NCBI RefSeq assembly: GCF_000266905.1
Contig: NC_018027.1
Coordinates: forward strand, 4,154,001-4,218,000
DNA from: Mycolicibacterium chubuense NBB4
GTDB taxonomy: Bacteria; Actinomycetota; Actinomycetes; Mycobacteriales; Mycobacteriaceae
Direction: 5' to 3'
DNA length: 64,000 nucleotides
Made by a program: the position numbers and the translations under genes. This document shows, in pieces, positions 38,267 to 47,068 of this stretch (the stretch's first letter is position 1; the number at the start of each line of letters is the position of its first letter). Below the pieces are notes generated by a model that had not been told where the DNA came from, ran no database searches, and saw nothing but the letters and a program-made list of their open reading frames with translations.

Positions 38267-38311
38267 GGTTCACCTCACAACCGGTTCACAGCGATCAGGA
38301 GCGTGATTCAC
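38267..38311 (+). promoter_or_regulatory. Direct repeats upstream of second DUF485/symporter pair
   Basis: GGTTCAC occurs at 38267-38273 and 38283-38289 and a variant GATTCAC at 38305-38311, on the same strand, just before the GTG at 38314. LytTR regulators bind imperfect direct repeats, so these are candidate sites for the neighbouring regulator. The third copy overlaps the ribosome-site region and may be coincidental. Confidence 0.35.
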
Positions 38312-38313
38312 AG

Positions 38314-38664
38314 GTGTCCGAGACAGACCTGCCCCTGCGACCGGAAGCCATCAGCGGCGACCGGTATCTCCAAGTCCAAGCCAGCCCCGAATTCCAGGAA
38401 CTGCGATCGCGGTTGCGCCGCTTCGTGTTTCCGATGACCGCGGTATTCCTCGTCTGGTATGCCACCTACGTCGCGCTGGGCGCCTTCGCGCACGACTTCA
38501 TGGCGACCAAGGTCTGGGGCGACATCAACGTCGGCCTGATCATCGGGCTCGGCCAGTTCGCGTCGACGTTCCTGATCACCGGTCTGTACGTCCGGTTCGC
38601 CAACCGCGAACTCGACCCGCGCGCGGAGGCGATCCGCACCGAACTGGAGAGTGAGCTCAGATGA
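38314..38664 (+). CDS. DUF485 family membrane protein
   Basis: A 116-residue DUF485 protein. SPEFQELRSRLRRFVFPMTA and FLVWYATYVALGAFAHDFMA are the family signature, and it has two membrane helices (about 40-60 and 78-98). DUF485 genes typically precede ActP. The GTG at 38314 follows AGGAG at 38296-38300. Its stop shares ATGA with the start of the symporter gene, so translation is coupled. Confidence 0.85.
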   Translation: MSETDLPLRPEAISGDRYLQVQASPEFQELRSRLRRFVFPMTAVFLVWYATYVALGAFAHDFMATKVWGDINVGLIIGLGQFASTFLITGLYVRFANRELDPRAEAIRTELESELR

Positions 38665-40292
38665 CAACCGTGCTGGCGCAAGCCCAGACAGTCGGCAACC
38701 CGGTGGCCAACATCGGCATCTTCACCCTGTTCGTCGTCGTGACGATGGTGGTCGTGATCCGCGCCAGCAAGCGCAACGCCACCGCTAGCGAGTTCTTCAC
38801 CGGCGGCCGCGGCTTCTCCGGCCCGCAGAACGGCATCGCGATCGCTGGCGACTACCTGTCGGCCGCGAGCTTCCTCGGCATCGCCGGCGCGATCGCCGTG
38901 TACGGCTACGACGGCTTCCTGTACTCCATCGGGTTCCTCGTCGCATGGCTCGTCGCGCTGCTGCTGGTCGCCGAACTACTGCGCAACACAGGCAAATTCA
39001 CGATGGCCGATGTGTTGAGCTTCCGGCTCAGGCAACGGCCCGTGCGGCTGGCCGCGGCCACGTCCACGCTGACGGTGTCGCTGTTCTACCTGCTGGCCCA
39101 GATGGCGGGCGCGGGCGGGTTGGTGGCGCTGCTCCTCGACGTCAAGAGCAGAGGCGGACAGTCGATCGTCATCGCGGTCGTCGGTGTGCTGATGATCGTC
39201 TACGTCCTCGTCGGAGGCATGAAGGGCACCACGTGGGTGCAGATCATCAAGGCGGTGCTGCTCATCGTCGGCGCCGCCCTGATGACCGTGATGGTGCTCG
39301 GCAAGTTCGGGCTGAACTTCTCGGAGATCCTCGGCTCGGCGCAGTCGGCGATCAGCGGCGCGACCACCGCGGGTGTCGCCGACCGTGACGTGCTCGCCCC
39401 CGGCGCCCAGTACGGCGGCTCGCTGACGTCGCAGGTGAACTTCGTGTCGCTGGCGCTGGCGCTGGTCCTGGGCACCGCCGGTCTGCCGCACGTGCTGATG
39501 CGGTTCTACACCGTGCCGACCGCCAAAGAGGCCCGGCGCAGCGTGGTGTGGGCCATCGCGCTCATCGGCGCCTTCTACCTCTTCACCCTCGTGCTGGGCT
39601 ACGGCGCGGCCGCCCTCGTCGGCCCGGACCGCATCCTGGGCGCCGCGGGCGGAGTCAACTCGGCGGCACCGCTGCTGGCGTTCGAACTCGGCGGCGTGAT
39701 CCTGCTCGGGGTCATCTCCGCGGTGGCGTTCGCGACGATCCTGGCGGTCGTGGCCGGGCTGACCATCACCGCGTCGGCGTCCTTCGCCCATGACATCTAC
39801 GCCAGCGTGATGAAACGTCACCAGGTGACCGAGGCCGAACAGGTCCGCGTCTCCCGCATCACCGCCGTCGTGCTGGGCGTGTTCGCGATCGGCCTCGGCA
39901 TCCTGGCCAACGGCCAGAACGTCGCGTTCCTGGTCGCGCTGGCCTTCGCGGTGGCCGCGTCGGCGAACCTGCCGACCATCGTGTACTCGCTGTACTGGAA
40001 GCGGTTCAACACCCGCGGCGCGCTGTGGAGCATGTACGGCGGCCTGATCTCGTGCATCGTGCTGATCGTGTTCTCTCCGGCGGTGTCGGGGTCGAAGACC
40101 GCGATGATCCCGGGCGCCGACTTCGCGTGGTTCCCGCTGGCCAACCCGGGCATTGTGTCGATCCCGCTGGCCTTCGTCCTCGGCGTCGTCGGCACGCTGA
40201 CCTCCCCCGACCGCGGCGATCCGAAGGTGGCCGCCGAGATGGAGGTCCGCTCGCTCACCGGGATCGGGGCCGAGAAAGCAGTCGCGCACTAG
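38661..40292 (+). CDS. Cation/acetate symporter-type transporter (second copy)
   Basis: A 543-residue SSS transporter, the closer match to ActP: TASEFFTGGRGFSGPQNGIA, GDYLSAASFLGIAGAIAVYG and GTAGLPHVLMRFYTVP are characteristic. About 13-14 helices. It imports acetate or related short monocarboxylates with Na+ (or H+). The ATG overlaps the DUF485 stop. It is paralogous to the symporter at 36417, though that one carries a long insert and this one does not. It is followed by a hairpin at 40310. Confidence 0.88.
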   Translation: MTTVLAQAQTVGNPVANIGIFTLFVVVTMVVVIRASKRNATASEFFTGGRGFSGPQNGIAIAGDYLSAASFLGIAGAIAVYGYDGFLYSIGFLVAWLVALLLVAELLRNTGKFTMADVLSFRLRQRPVRLAAATSTLTVSLFYLLAQMAGAGGLVALLLDVKSRGGQSIVIAVVGVLMIVYVLVGGMKGTTWVQIIKAVLLIVGAALMTVMVLGKFGLNFSEILGSAQSAISGATTAGVADRDVLAPGAQYGGSLTSQVNFVSLALALVLGTAGLPHVLMRFYTVPTAKEARRSVVWAIALIGAFYLFTLVLGYGAAALVGPDRILGAAGGVNSAAPLLAFELGGVILLGVISAVAFATILAVVAGLTITASASFAHDIYASVMKRHQVTEAEQVRVSRITAVVLGVFAIGLGILANGQNVAFLVALAFAVAASANLPTIVYSLYWKRFNTRGALWSMYGGLISCIVLIVFSPAVSGSKTAMIPGADFAWFPLANPGIVSIPLAFVLGVVGTLTSPDRGDPKVAAEMEVRSLTGIGAEKAVAH

Positions 40293-40309
40293 CCTTCCGG
40301 GGCCCGCCG

Positions 40310-40361
40310 AGGCGCGGGTTTGTACGGCCGCCCCCGGCGCGTCACGTACAAACCCGCGCCT
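40310..40361 (+). terminator. Hairpin terminator after second symporter
   Basis: A perfect 17-bp stem (AGGCGCGGGTTTGTACG and complement) with an 18-nt loop starts 18 bp after the symporter stop. It ends the two-component/symporter region before the MFS gene. Confidence 0.7.
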
Positions 40362-40404
40362 TGGCGCAGATAAGTCGGGAAGCGGCTGGGTACATGACAG
40401 CGTT

Positions 40405-41634
40405 GTGAACCACGTGCGCCGCTACTCGATGGCCCTGCTGGCCTATGCCTTCGCCGCGATCATGGTCGGCACCACGCTGCCCACCCCGATGTATGCGCTG
40501 TTCGGCGACGAGATGCACTTCCGGGTCCTGACGACGACGGTCATCTATGCGACCTACGCGGGCGGGGTGCTGTTCGCGCTGCTCGCCTTCGGGCGGTGGT
40601 CGGACGTCGTAGGCCGACGGCCGGTGCTGCTGGGCGGTATCGCTTTCGCAGTGGCCAGTGCGGTGGTGTTCCTGCTCGCCGATTCTGTGCCCGAGCTCCT
40701 GGTGGGCCGTGTGCTGTCGGGGCTGTCTGCGGGCATCTTCACCGGAACGGCGACCGCCGCTGTCATCGAAGCGGCACCGCCGGCCGCGCGGTCGCGCGCC
40801 GCCGCGGTCGCCACGGTCGCCAACATCGGCGGACTGGGCATGGGACCCCTTCTGGCGGGGATTCTCGTGCAGTACGCCCCCCGGCCCCTCGATCTCAGTT
40901 TCGCCGTGCACCTAGTACTGGTCACCCTTGCCGCCGTCGCGGTGCTCGCGGTACCGGAGACGTCCTCGCGAACCGGCCGCCTCGGATTTCAGAGACTGTC
41001 GATTCCCCCGGAAGCGCGCCAGACGTTCGTGGTCGCCGCGCTGGCGGCCTTCGCCGGCTTCGCGGTGACCGGTCTCTTCACCGCGGTCGCGCCGTCGTTT
41101 CTCGCCGGCGTGCTCGGCATCACCAACCACGCGCTCGCGGGGGTGATCGCCTGCTCGATCTTCGCGGCATCAGCGGTCACGCAGGTCACCGCCCGGACGA
41201 TGGATCCGCATCGGGCCGTGGCGGTCGGCTGCGCCATTCTGATCGTCGGCATGGTCATCCTCGCGATGGCGCTTCACTTCTCGTCATTGTCCGCCCTCAT
41301 CGCATCAGCGGTGGTCGCCGGTATGGGGCAAGGGATGAGCTTCAGCCGTGGCCTCGCCGCGGTCTCGGACCTGACCCCGCCGGACCGCCGCGCCGAAGTC
41401 AGTTCCACCTACTTCGTCGTGGCCTATGTCGCGATCTCACTGCCGGTCATCGGCGAAGGGCTGGCCGCGCGCGCGTGGGGTCTTCAGACATCCGGGGTGA
41501 CCTTCGCGGTCGCGGTGGCCGTACTCGCCGCCGTCTGTCTAGCGGCGATCGTCCGGCGGTCGCGCCGCGACACCGACTCGCCGTCCGCCGCGTCACACCC
41601 GGCGGAGTCACCGGCCGCGCAGCGCCGTCCGTAG
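40405..41634 (+). CDS. MFS transporter
   Basis: A 409-residue MFS protein with twelve membrane helices. RWSDVVGRRPVLLGGIAFA (motif A) and ELLVGRVLSGLSAGIFTGTA (motif B-like) put it among drug/metabolite H+ antiporters, with a drug-efflux-like loop RTMDPHRAVAVG. The GTG start at 40405 is close to a hairpin. No clear substrate. It stands alone, convergent with the DUF5302 gene. Confidence 0.82.
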   Translation: MNHVRRYSMALLAYAFAAIMVGTTLPTPMYALFGDEMHFRVLTTTVIYATYAGGVLFALLAFGRWSDVVGRRPVLLGGIAFAVASAVVFLLADSVPELLVGRVLSGLSAGIFTGTATAAVIEAAPPAARSRAAAVATVANIGGLGMGPLLAGILVQYAPRPLDLSFAVHLVLVTLAAVAVLAVPETSSRTGRLGFQRLSIPPEARQTFVVAALAAFAGFAVTGLFTAVAPSFLAGVLGITNHALAGVIACSIFAASAVTQVTARTMDPHRAVAVGCAILIVGMVILAMALHFSSLSALIASAVVAGMGQGMSFSRGLAAVSDLTPPDRRAEVSSTYFVVAYVAISLPVIGEGLAARAWGLQTSGVTFAVAVAVLAAVCLAAIVRRSRRDTDSPSAASHPAESPAAQRRP

Positions 41635-41677
41635 ACGCGGCGACACGCCCGACGCCGTCGGCGCGGTTGCTGCGGGG

Positions 41678-41887
41678 TCAGCCGCTCTTGCGGCGGAATT
41701 CGCGGCGGTTCTCGAGGGGACCGTGCGCGCGCGGCTGCTTGGATCCGGCGTCCCGGTGCGCCGACCCGCCTGCAGACTTGGCCTTCTTGCGCTCCAGCGC
41801 CTCGCGGAACCTGCGTTTGGTCTCGTCCTCTGAGCCCTCCGGGCCACCCGAAGACTTCGAAGACTCTGCCGACCCGTCGGACGCCAT
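41678..41887 (-). CDS. DUF5302 small protein
   Basis: A 69-residue, highly charged, probably disordered protein: acidic Ser-rich start, central EDETKRRFREALERKKAK and a basic end ENRREFRRKSG. This length and pattern match actinobacterial DUF5302 proteins. The ATG is at 41887, 18 bp from the convergent-side end of the next gene's stop. Function unknown. Confidence 0.75.
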   Translation of the reverse strand: MASDGSAESSKSSGGPEGSEDETKRRFREALERKKAKSAGGSAHRDAGSKQPRAHGPLENRREFRRKSG

Positions 41888-41905
41888 GACCGAAGCCTAT
41901 CCCGG

Positions 41906-42358
<453 letters not shown>

Positions 42359-42380
42359 CTACGACTCGCGCGGGTCTGGG

Positions 42381-43223
42381 ATGATCGAACAGATGGGTGC
42401 AGTCACGCCGATCGACGGCGAGGTCCTGGAAGGTGTCTCCGCCACCACGTTGTGGACCCTGCGCAACCGCGCCACCGAAGCCAAGCGCGCCGACGGAGTG
42501 ATCCGCGACCCCTGGGCGATCACCCTCCTCGACGCCATCACCTACGACTACGGGAAGTTCGGCAGGCCCAGTCAGTTCCATGCCCTGCGCGCGCTCGCGT
42601 TCGACGCGGTGACCCGCACCTTCCTCGACGACCACCCGAACGCCTCGGTCGTCGCGCTCGCAGAAGGTCTGCAGAGCAGCTTCTGGCGTCTCGACCGCGA
42701 CCGTCACATCGGCGCGTCCACCTGGTATTCCGTCGACCTGCCCCCGGTCATCGAGCTGCGCCGCCGGCTGCTGCCCCACGACGACCGAATCGTCACCCTG
42801 CCCCGCTCCGCGCTGGACCGCGGCTGGATGGACCGGGTCGACACCAGCCACGGCGTGCTGATCACCGCCGAAGGCCTGTTGATGTATCTGCGGCCCGACG
42901 ACGCACTGCGCCTCATCCGCGACTGCGCGCAACGGTTTCCGGGCGCCACGATGATGTTCGACTCCAACCCGCACTGGGTCAGTGCACGCGCGCGTCGGGG
43001 TCTGCGGCTGTCGGACCGCTACGTGACGCCGCCGTTGCCCTTCGCGCTGAGCCCCCGCGAGGCCACCGCACTGGCCGGACGCCTGCCGGGCATCGCCTCT
43101 GCCCGAGACGTGCGGCTGCCGCGGGGGCGAGGTCTGTTCCGGTATGCGGGCTGCCGCGCGTTCGATCGAGAGCCGCTGCAGCGCATGCGGCCGAGCACAA
43201 CCGTGCTGGAGTTCGGCTCGTGA
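42381..43223 (+). CDS. LCMT-family SAM methyltransferase, first copy
   Basis: A 280-residue methyltransferase of the leucine-carboxyl-methyltransferase-like family (PF04072 type), common in mycobacteria. SATTLWTLRNRATEAKRADG, VVALAEGLQSSFWRLDR (SAM site) and SHGVLITAEGLLMYLRP are the shared blocks. ATGs occur at 42381 and 42393. It matches Rv1153c (omt) by neighbourhood and is a clear paralogue of 43786-44649. GTGA overlap couples it to the DUF1697 gene. Substrate unknown. Confidence 0.85.
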   Translation: MIEQMGAVTPIDGEVLEGVSATTLWTLRNRATEAKRADGVIRDPWAITLLDAITYDYGKFGRPSQFHALRALAFDAVTRTFLDDHPNASVVALAEGLQSSFWRLDRDRHIGASTWYSVDLPPVIELRRRLLPHDDRIVTLPRSALDRGWMDRVDTSHGVLITAEGLLMYLRPDDALRLIRDCAQRFPGATMMFDSNPHWVSARARRGLRLSDRYVTPPLPFALSPREATALAGRLPGIASARDVRLPRGRGLFRYAGCRAFDREPLQRMRPSTTVLEFGS

Positions 43224-43744
43224 CGCGCTATGCGGCGTTCCTGCGCGGAGTCAACGTCGGCGGAGTGAACCTCAAGATGGCGGCGGTGGCACAGGCCCTC
43301 GAAGCGGCCGGGTTCGCCAACGTCAAGACGATTCTGGCCAGTGGCAACGTCCTGCTCGACAGCCGCGCGGGCACGGCCGCGGTCAGGAAGAAAGCCGAAA
43401 AGGCTCTGCGCGACGAATTCGGTTACGACGCATGGGTATTGGCCTACCCGCTGGATACGATCGCCGAGATCTCCGCGGCGTACCCGTTCGAGCGCGAGGT
43501 CGAGGGCCACCACTCGTATGTGACCTTCGTCAGCGACGGTGACGTGCTGCGCGAGCTGGCGGCGCTCGCCGGGCAACCCGGCCCGGACGAGAAGATCAGC
43601 CCCGGCAGTGGAGTTCTCTACTGGCAGGTGCCGCGCTCGGCCACGCTGGCCAGCGCGGTGGGCAAGACCATGGGCAAGAAGCGGTACAAGTCCTCGACCA
43701 CCACGCGCAACCTGCGCACACTCGACAAGGTCCTGCGCGGATAG
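43220..43744 (+). CDS. DUF1697 family protein
   Basis: A 174-residue DUF1697 protein: AAFLRGVNVGGVNLKMAAVA at the start, NVKTILASGNVLLDSRAG and a C-terminal TMGKKRYKSSTTTRNLRTL. The family is cytoplasmic and uncharacterised. The GTG overlaps the first methyltransferase stop (GTGA), so this gene is co-translated with it; the second methyltransferase follows after 41 bp. Function unknown. Confidence 0.85.
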   Translation: MTRYAAFLRGVNVGGVNLKMAAVAQALEAAGFANVKTILASGNVLLDSRAGTAAVRKKAEKALRDEFGYDAWVLAYPLDTIAEISAAYPFEREVEGHHSYVTFVSDGDVLRELAALAGQPGPDEKISPGSGVLYWQVPRSATLASAVGKTMGKKRYKSSTTTRNLRTLDKVLRG

Positions 43745-43785
43745 CGCAGGCGGCCACCAGACCAGACAGCGCCGGAGGAACAACG

Positions 43786-44649
43786 ATGACTCCAACCGAC
43801 AAGCATGCCGCCGACGTGACGGGGGTGTCGGAGACCGCGTTGATGACGCTGCTCGTGCGCGCCACCGAAGCGCGCCGGCCCGACGCCGTCCTCGACGACC
43901 CGATGGCCATCCACCTCGTCGATTCGATCCATTTCGACTTCGCGAAGTTCGGGTTCACCCGCCGCCAGGACATGGCTCTGCGCGCCAAGCTGTTCGACAA
44001 GCACACCCGGCGCTACCTCGTCGACCATCCGAAGGCGACGGTCGTCGCTCTGGCCGAGGGCCTGCAGACCAGCTTCTACCGGCTCGACGCCTCCGGCGTC
44101 GGTGATCCGATTGACGCCTCCGGCCTCGGTATCGGGCACGACTTCCGCTGGCTCACCGTCGACCTCCCGCCGATGATCGAGCTGCGCCGCAAGCTGTTGC
44201 CTGCGTCCGAACGCGTGCAGATGTGTGCGCAGTCGGCACTCGACTTCAGCTGGATGGATCGGGTCGACCCCAGCCACGGCGTGTTCATCACCGCGGAGGG
44301 TCTGCTGATGTATCTGCAGCCCGAAGAGGCGATGGCGCTCATCGCCGCGTGCGCCGCGCGCTTCCCGGGCGGGCAGATGATGTTCGACCTGCCGCCCTCG
44401 GGCTTCGCCGCACTGGCCCGGCGGGGCATGCGCACGTCGCTGCGCTACCGGGTGCCTCCGATGCCGTTCTCCCTGTCGGTCGCCGAGCTGGCCGACCTCG
44501 TCAACACCGTGCCCGGCGTGCGGGCAGTGCACGACCTGCCCGCAGAGGCGGCGCGCGGACGGGTGCTGGGCGCCGTGCTGTGGGCCTGGCAACGCATTCC
44601 GCTGCTGGACCCGCTGCGCCCGCTCACCACGCTGCTCGAGTTCGGCTGA
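43786..44649 (+). CDS. LCMT-family SAM methyltransferase, second copy
   Basis: A 287-residue paralogue of 42381-43223: LMTLLVRATEARRPDAVLDD, VVALAEGLQTSFYRLDASG and VFITAEGLLMYLQPEEAMA. It keeps the same block order with a short insert at GVGDPIDASG. The ATG at 43786 follows GCCGGAGG 9 bp upstream. It is convergent and adjacent to the GntR gene. The pair with DUF1697 between them suggests a duplication of the Rv1153c-type gene. Substrate unknown. Confidence 0.85.
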   Translation: MTPTDKHAADVTGVSETALMTLLVRATEARRPDAVLDDPMAIHLVDSIHFDFAKFGFTRRQDMALRAKLFDKHTRRYLVDHPKATVVALAEGLQTSFYRLDASGVGDPIDASGLGIGHDFRWLTVDLPPMIELRRKLLPASERVQMCAQSALDFSWMDRVDPSHGVFITAEGLLMYLQPEEAMALIAACAARFPGGQMMFDLPPSGFAALARRGMRTSLRYRVPPMPFSLSVAELADLVNTVPGVRAVHDLPAEAARGRVLGAVLWAWQRIPLLDPLRPLTTLLEFG

Positions 44650-45015
44650 TCAGCCGAAGGCGTTCTCCACATAGCGCAGCGCCTCCCCTTTGCCGACCCC
44701 CAGCGCCAGCGCCGTCGACACGAAGGTGCTGGCCGCCGTCGCCATCGCGACGTCGGCAGGGTCCGAGCGCGCGACGAAGGTGCCGAAGCGCCCCCTTGTC
44801 TCGAGAATCCCTGCTGCTTCCAATTCCCGGTACGCGCGTGCCACGGTATTGACTGCCAGGTTGATCTGACTCGCCAGCTCACGCACGGTCGGCAGCCGGG
44901 TGCCGGGCGGGAGCTGCCCGTCCCGGATGCCGTCGATGATCTGCGTTCGGAGCTGGTCGAAGAGCGGCCTGGCAGCGTGCGGATCTACGCGTACCCAATC
45001 CCCCAACTCGGCCAC
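44650..45015 (-). CDS. GntR-family regulator, YtrA type
   Basis: A 121-residue GntR/YtrA regulator. [40 protein letters not shown] is the winged helix-turn-helix, followed by a short dimerisation tail ([20 protein letters not shown]). Short YtrA-type regulators control transport or stress genes. The GTG at 45015 is 36 bp from the divergent sirtuin start, so it may regulate it. Position matches Rv1152. Confidence 0.88.
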   Translation of the reverse strand: MAELGDWVRVDPHAARPLFDQLRTQIIDGIRDGQLPPGTRLPTVRELASQINLAVNTVARAYRELEAAGILETRGRFGTFVARSDPADVAMATAASTFVSTALALGVGKGEALRYVENAFG

Positions 45016-45051
45016 GTGCCCAGTATCACCCAAAGCCGCTACTTTGGTGGA

Positions 45052-45765
45052 GTGCAGGTGACGGTTTTCAGCGGCGCGGGGATCTCGGCCGAGAGCGGTG
45101 TGCCGACGTTCCGCGACGTCGAGACCGGACTGTGGGCCCAGGTCGACCCGTACGAGATCTCCAGCGCGGAAGGCTGGCGCGCGCACCCCGATCGGGTATG
45201 GGCGTGGTACCTGTGGCGCCATCACATGATGCGGGCGGTGGCGCCCAATGACGCGCATCGCGCGGTGGCGGCGTGGGAGGACTACGCCGACGTGCACGTG
45301 GTGACCCAGAACGTCGACAACCTGCACGAGCGCGCCGGCAGCAACCAGGTCTACCACCTGCACGGCAGCCTGTTCGAGTTCCATTGCGACCGATGCGGTT
45401 CGGCGTATCTGGGCGAAGTCCCCGCAATGCCCGAGCCCGCCGAGTCCGTCGACCCGCCTCGCTGCGTCTGCGGTGGGCTGATCCGGCCCGACGTGGTGTG
45501 GTTCGGAGAGGCACTGCCCGACGACGCGTGGCAGAAGTCGGTGGACGCCGTCGTCAACGCCGACCTCGTCGTCGTGGTGGGAACCTCGTCGGTCGTCTAC
45601 CCGGCGGCCGGCCTGCCCGAACTGGCCGTGGCCAGCGGCACGCCCGTCATCGAGGTCAACCCGGAGCCCACACCGCTGTCGGACAGCGCGACGGTGACCT
45701 TGCGCGAGAGGGCGGCCATCGCGCTGCCGAACCTGCTCCAGCGCCTCCCCGCGCTGCTCGGCTAG
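45052..45765 (+). CDS. cobB: Sirtuin, NAD-dependent protein deacylase
   Basis: A 237-residue class III sirtuin. [16 protein letters not shown] and [12 protein letters not shown] bind NAD+ (catalytic His in [11 protein letters not shown]), with zinc ligands CDRC and CVC. WYLWR (Y-x-x-R) fits the desuccinylase-type acyl pocket of CobB/SIRT5. It deacylates lysines, e.g. acetyl-CoA synthetase. GTG starts at 45052 or 45058. It is divergent from the GntR gene and its TAG stop shares the CTAG palindrome with the convergent methyltransferase gene. Corresponds to Rv1151c. Confidence 0.9.
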   Translation: MQVTVFSGAGISAESGVPTFRDVETGLWAQVDPYEISSAEGWRAHPDRVWAWYLWRHHMMRAVAPNDAHRAVAAWEDYADVHVVTQNVDNLHERAGSNQVYHLHGSLFEFHCDRCGSAYLGEVPAMPEPAESVDPPRCVCGGLIRPDVVWFGEALPDDAWQKSVDAVVNADLVVVVGTSSVVYPAAGLPELAVASGTPVIEVNPEPTPLSDSATVTLRERAAIALPNLLQRLPALLG

Positions 45766-46391
45766 GGTTTGACGGCGACGCCGATCGCGAACTCGGCCAC
45801 CGGTACGGGCACCCAGGCCGGGAAGGTCCACTGGCGGCGGGCGTCGGTCACCTCGAACCCCGCGCCCACGATCGTCTGCTCGGTGTGACGGTGCGTGTGG
45901 CAGTTACCGAAGAGACGGGGCCAGACCGTGGCGTCGGCGACCCGCTGCAGCCGGGCGCGGGTCCCCGCGCTGGCGACATGCTCGAGATAGCGTAGCTGCC
46001 CACCTGGCCTCAGCACTGAAAGCAACTGCCGCACAACCGCTTCCGGGTCGTCGATCGAACAGAGAACGAGCGAGCACACCACTGCGTCGAATTGTGCCGA
46101 GTCGGTGAACTGCTCGACGGTGCCGGCGTCGACGGTGACCGGTACCTGCGCGGCGGCCGCGGCGTCCCGCGCGAGGGCTGCGAGCCGGCGCTCGGGCTCG
46201 ACGGCCACCACCTCGGTGACGGTGTCGGGATAGAACTCGAAGTTCGTACCGGTGCCGGCGCCGACCTCCAGCACCCGGCCGGTCAGCCCGGCGAGGTTCT
46301 CGGCCCGCAGCCGTCGCAGCGCTTCCGGTTCCCGGGACGACATCACCGTCCACAAGCGTGCGAAGAACGGATTGTCAACGGTGTCGTTCAT
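45762..46391 (-). CDS. Class I SAM-dependent methyltransferase (Rv1147-like)
   Basis: A 209-residue methyltransferase: [19 protein letters not shown] (SAM site), [13 protein letters not shown] and [15 protein letters not shown]. Related to the gene at 30105. It is the last gene of the mmpL-tetR unit, its start lying 17 bp inside tetR. In M. tuberculosis a methyltransferase (Rv1147) lies beside mmpL13, so the arrangement is conserved. It could modify a lipid exported by the MmpL protein; that is inference. Confidence 0.82.
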   Translation of the reverse strand: MNDTVDNPFFARLWTVMSSREPEALRRLRAENLAGLTGRVLEVGAGTGTNFEFYPDTVTEVVAVEPERRLAALARDAAAAAQVPVTVDAGTVEQFTDSAQFDAVVCSLVLCSIDDPEAVVRQLLSVLRPGGQLRYLEHVASAGTRARLQRVADATVWPRLFGNCHTHRHTEQTIVGAGFEVTDARRQWTFPAWVPVPVAEFAIGVAVKP

Positions 46392-47067
46392 CGACGACCT
46401 CCTTGAGCCATGTGACGGTTTCCTGGGGTGGGTCGGTTTCTCCGATGGCCGCCGAGAGGACCTGCCCGCAGCAGACGGAGCGCATCACCCGGTCGGCAAA
46501 CTGCTCGACATCGCCCCACGGCAGATACGGACGGGAGATGAGCAGCGCGGCGACCCCGTGCGCCGCGGTCCACAATTCCAGCGCCAGGGTGGTGGGGTCG
46601 CCCGGCGGGTAGATGTCCTCGGCGATCAGCGCCTCCACCGCGGCGCGCAGGTGCCCGAACGCCGAACTGTTGAGCATCATGTCGACATCGCTGCCGGGAT
46701 GCCCCGGTTCCATCGTCGCGATGCGGTACAGCTCAGGGGTTCTCAGCGCGAATCTGACGTAGGCCATGCCCTGGGCGCGCAACACGTCGACGGGAGACCC
46801 CGCCTGGGAAGCGAGCGCCTGCATCTCCTCGTCGAGCTTCTCGAAGTAGCGGACGCAGACCGCGTCGAGCATCGCCCCTTTGTCGGCGAAGTGCAGATAG
46901 ATCGACGGCGGTGTGACCCCGACGCGCTGTGCGACGCTTCGGATCGAAACCGCCTTCGCATCACCGGTTTCGAGCAGCAGCTCGGTCGCCGCGTCCAGGA
47001 TTTCGTCGCGCAGCTGGTCACCCGCGCCGCGCGGGGCGCGGCGCCGCCGCAGCGGTTCGACGCTCAC
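46375..47067 (-). CDS. TetR-family transcriptional repressor
   Basis: A 230-residue TetR regulator. The helix-turn-helix is SIRSVAQRVGVTPPSIYLHFADKG-like, at residues about 41-64 (key SVAQRVGVTPPSIY). The C-terminal domain (ligand-binding) has WTAAHGVAALLI. GTG start at 47067, one base after the mmpL stop. It probably represses this mmpL-tetR-methyltransferase operon; an inverted repeat at 49375-49408 ahead of mmpL is a candidate operator. Confidence 0.88.
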   Translation of the reverse strand: MSVEPLRRRRAPRGAGDQLRDEILDAATELLLETGDAKAVSIRSVAQRVGVTPPSIYLHFADKGAMLDAVCVRYFEKLDEEMQALASQAGSPVDVLRAQGMAYVRFALRTPELYRIATMEPGHPGSDVDMMLNSSAFGHLRAAVEALIAEDIYPPGDPTTLALELWTAAHGVAALLISRPYLPWGDVEQFADRVMRSVCCGQVLSAAIGETDPPQETVTWLKEVVDERHR

Positions 47068-47068
47068 G

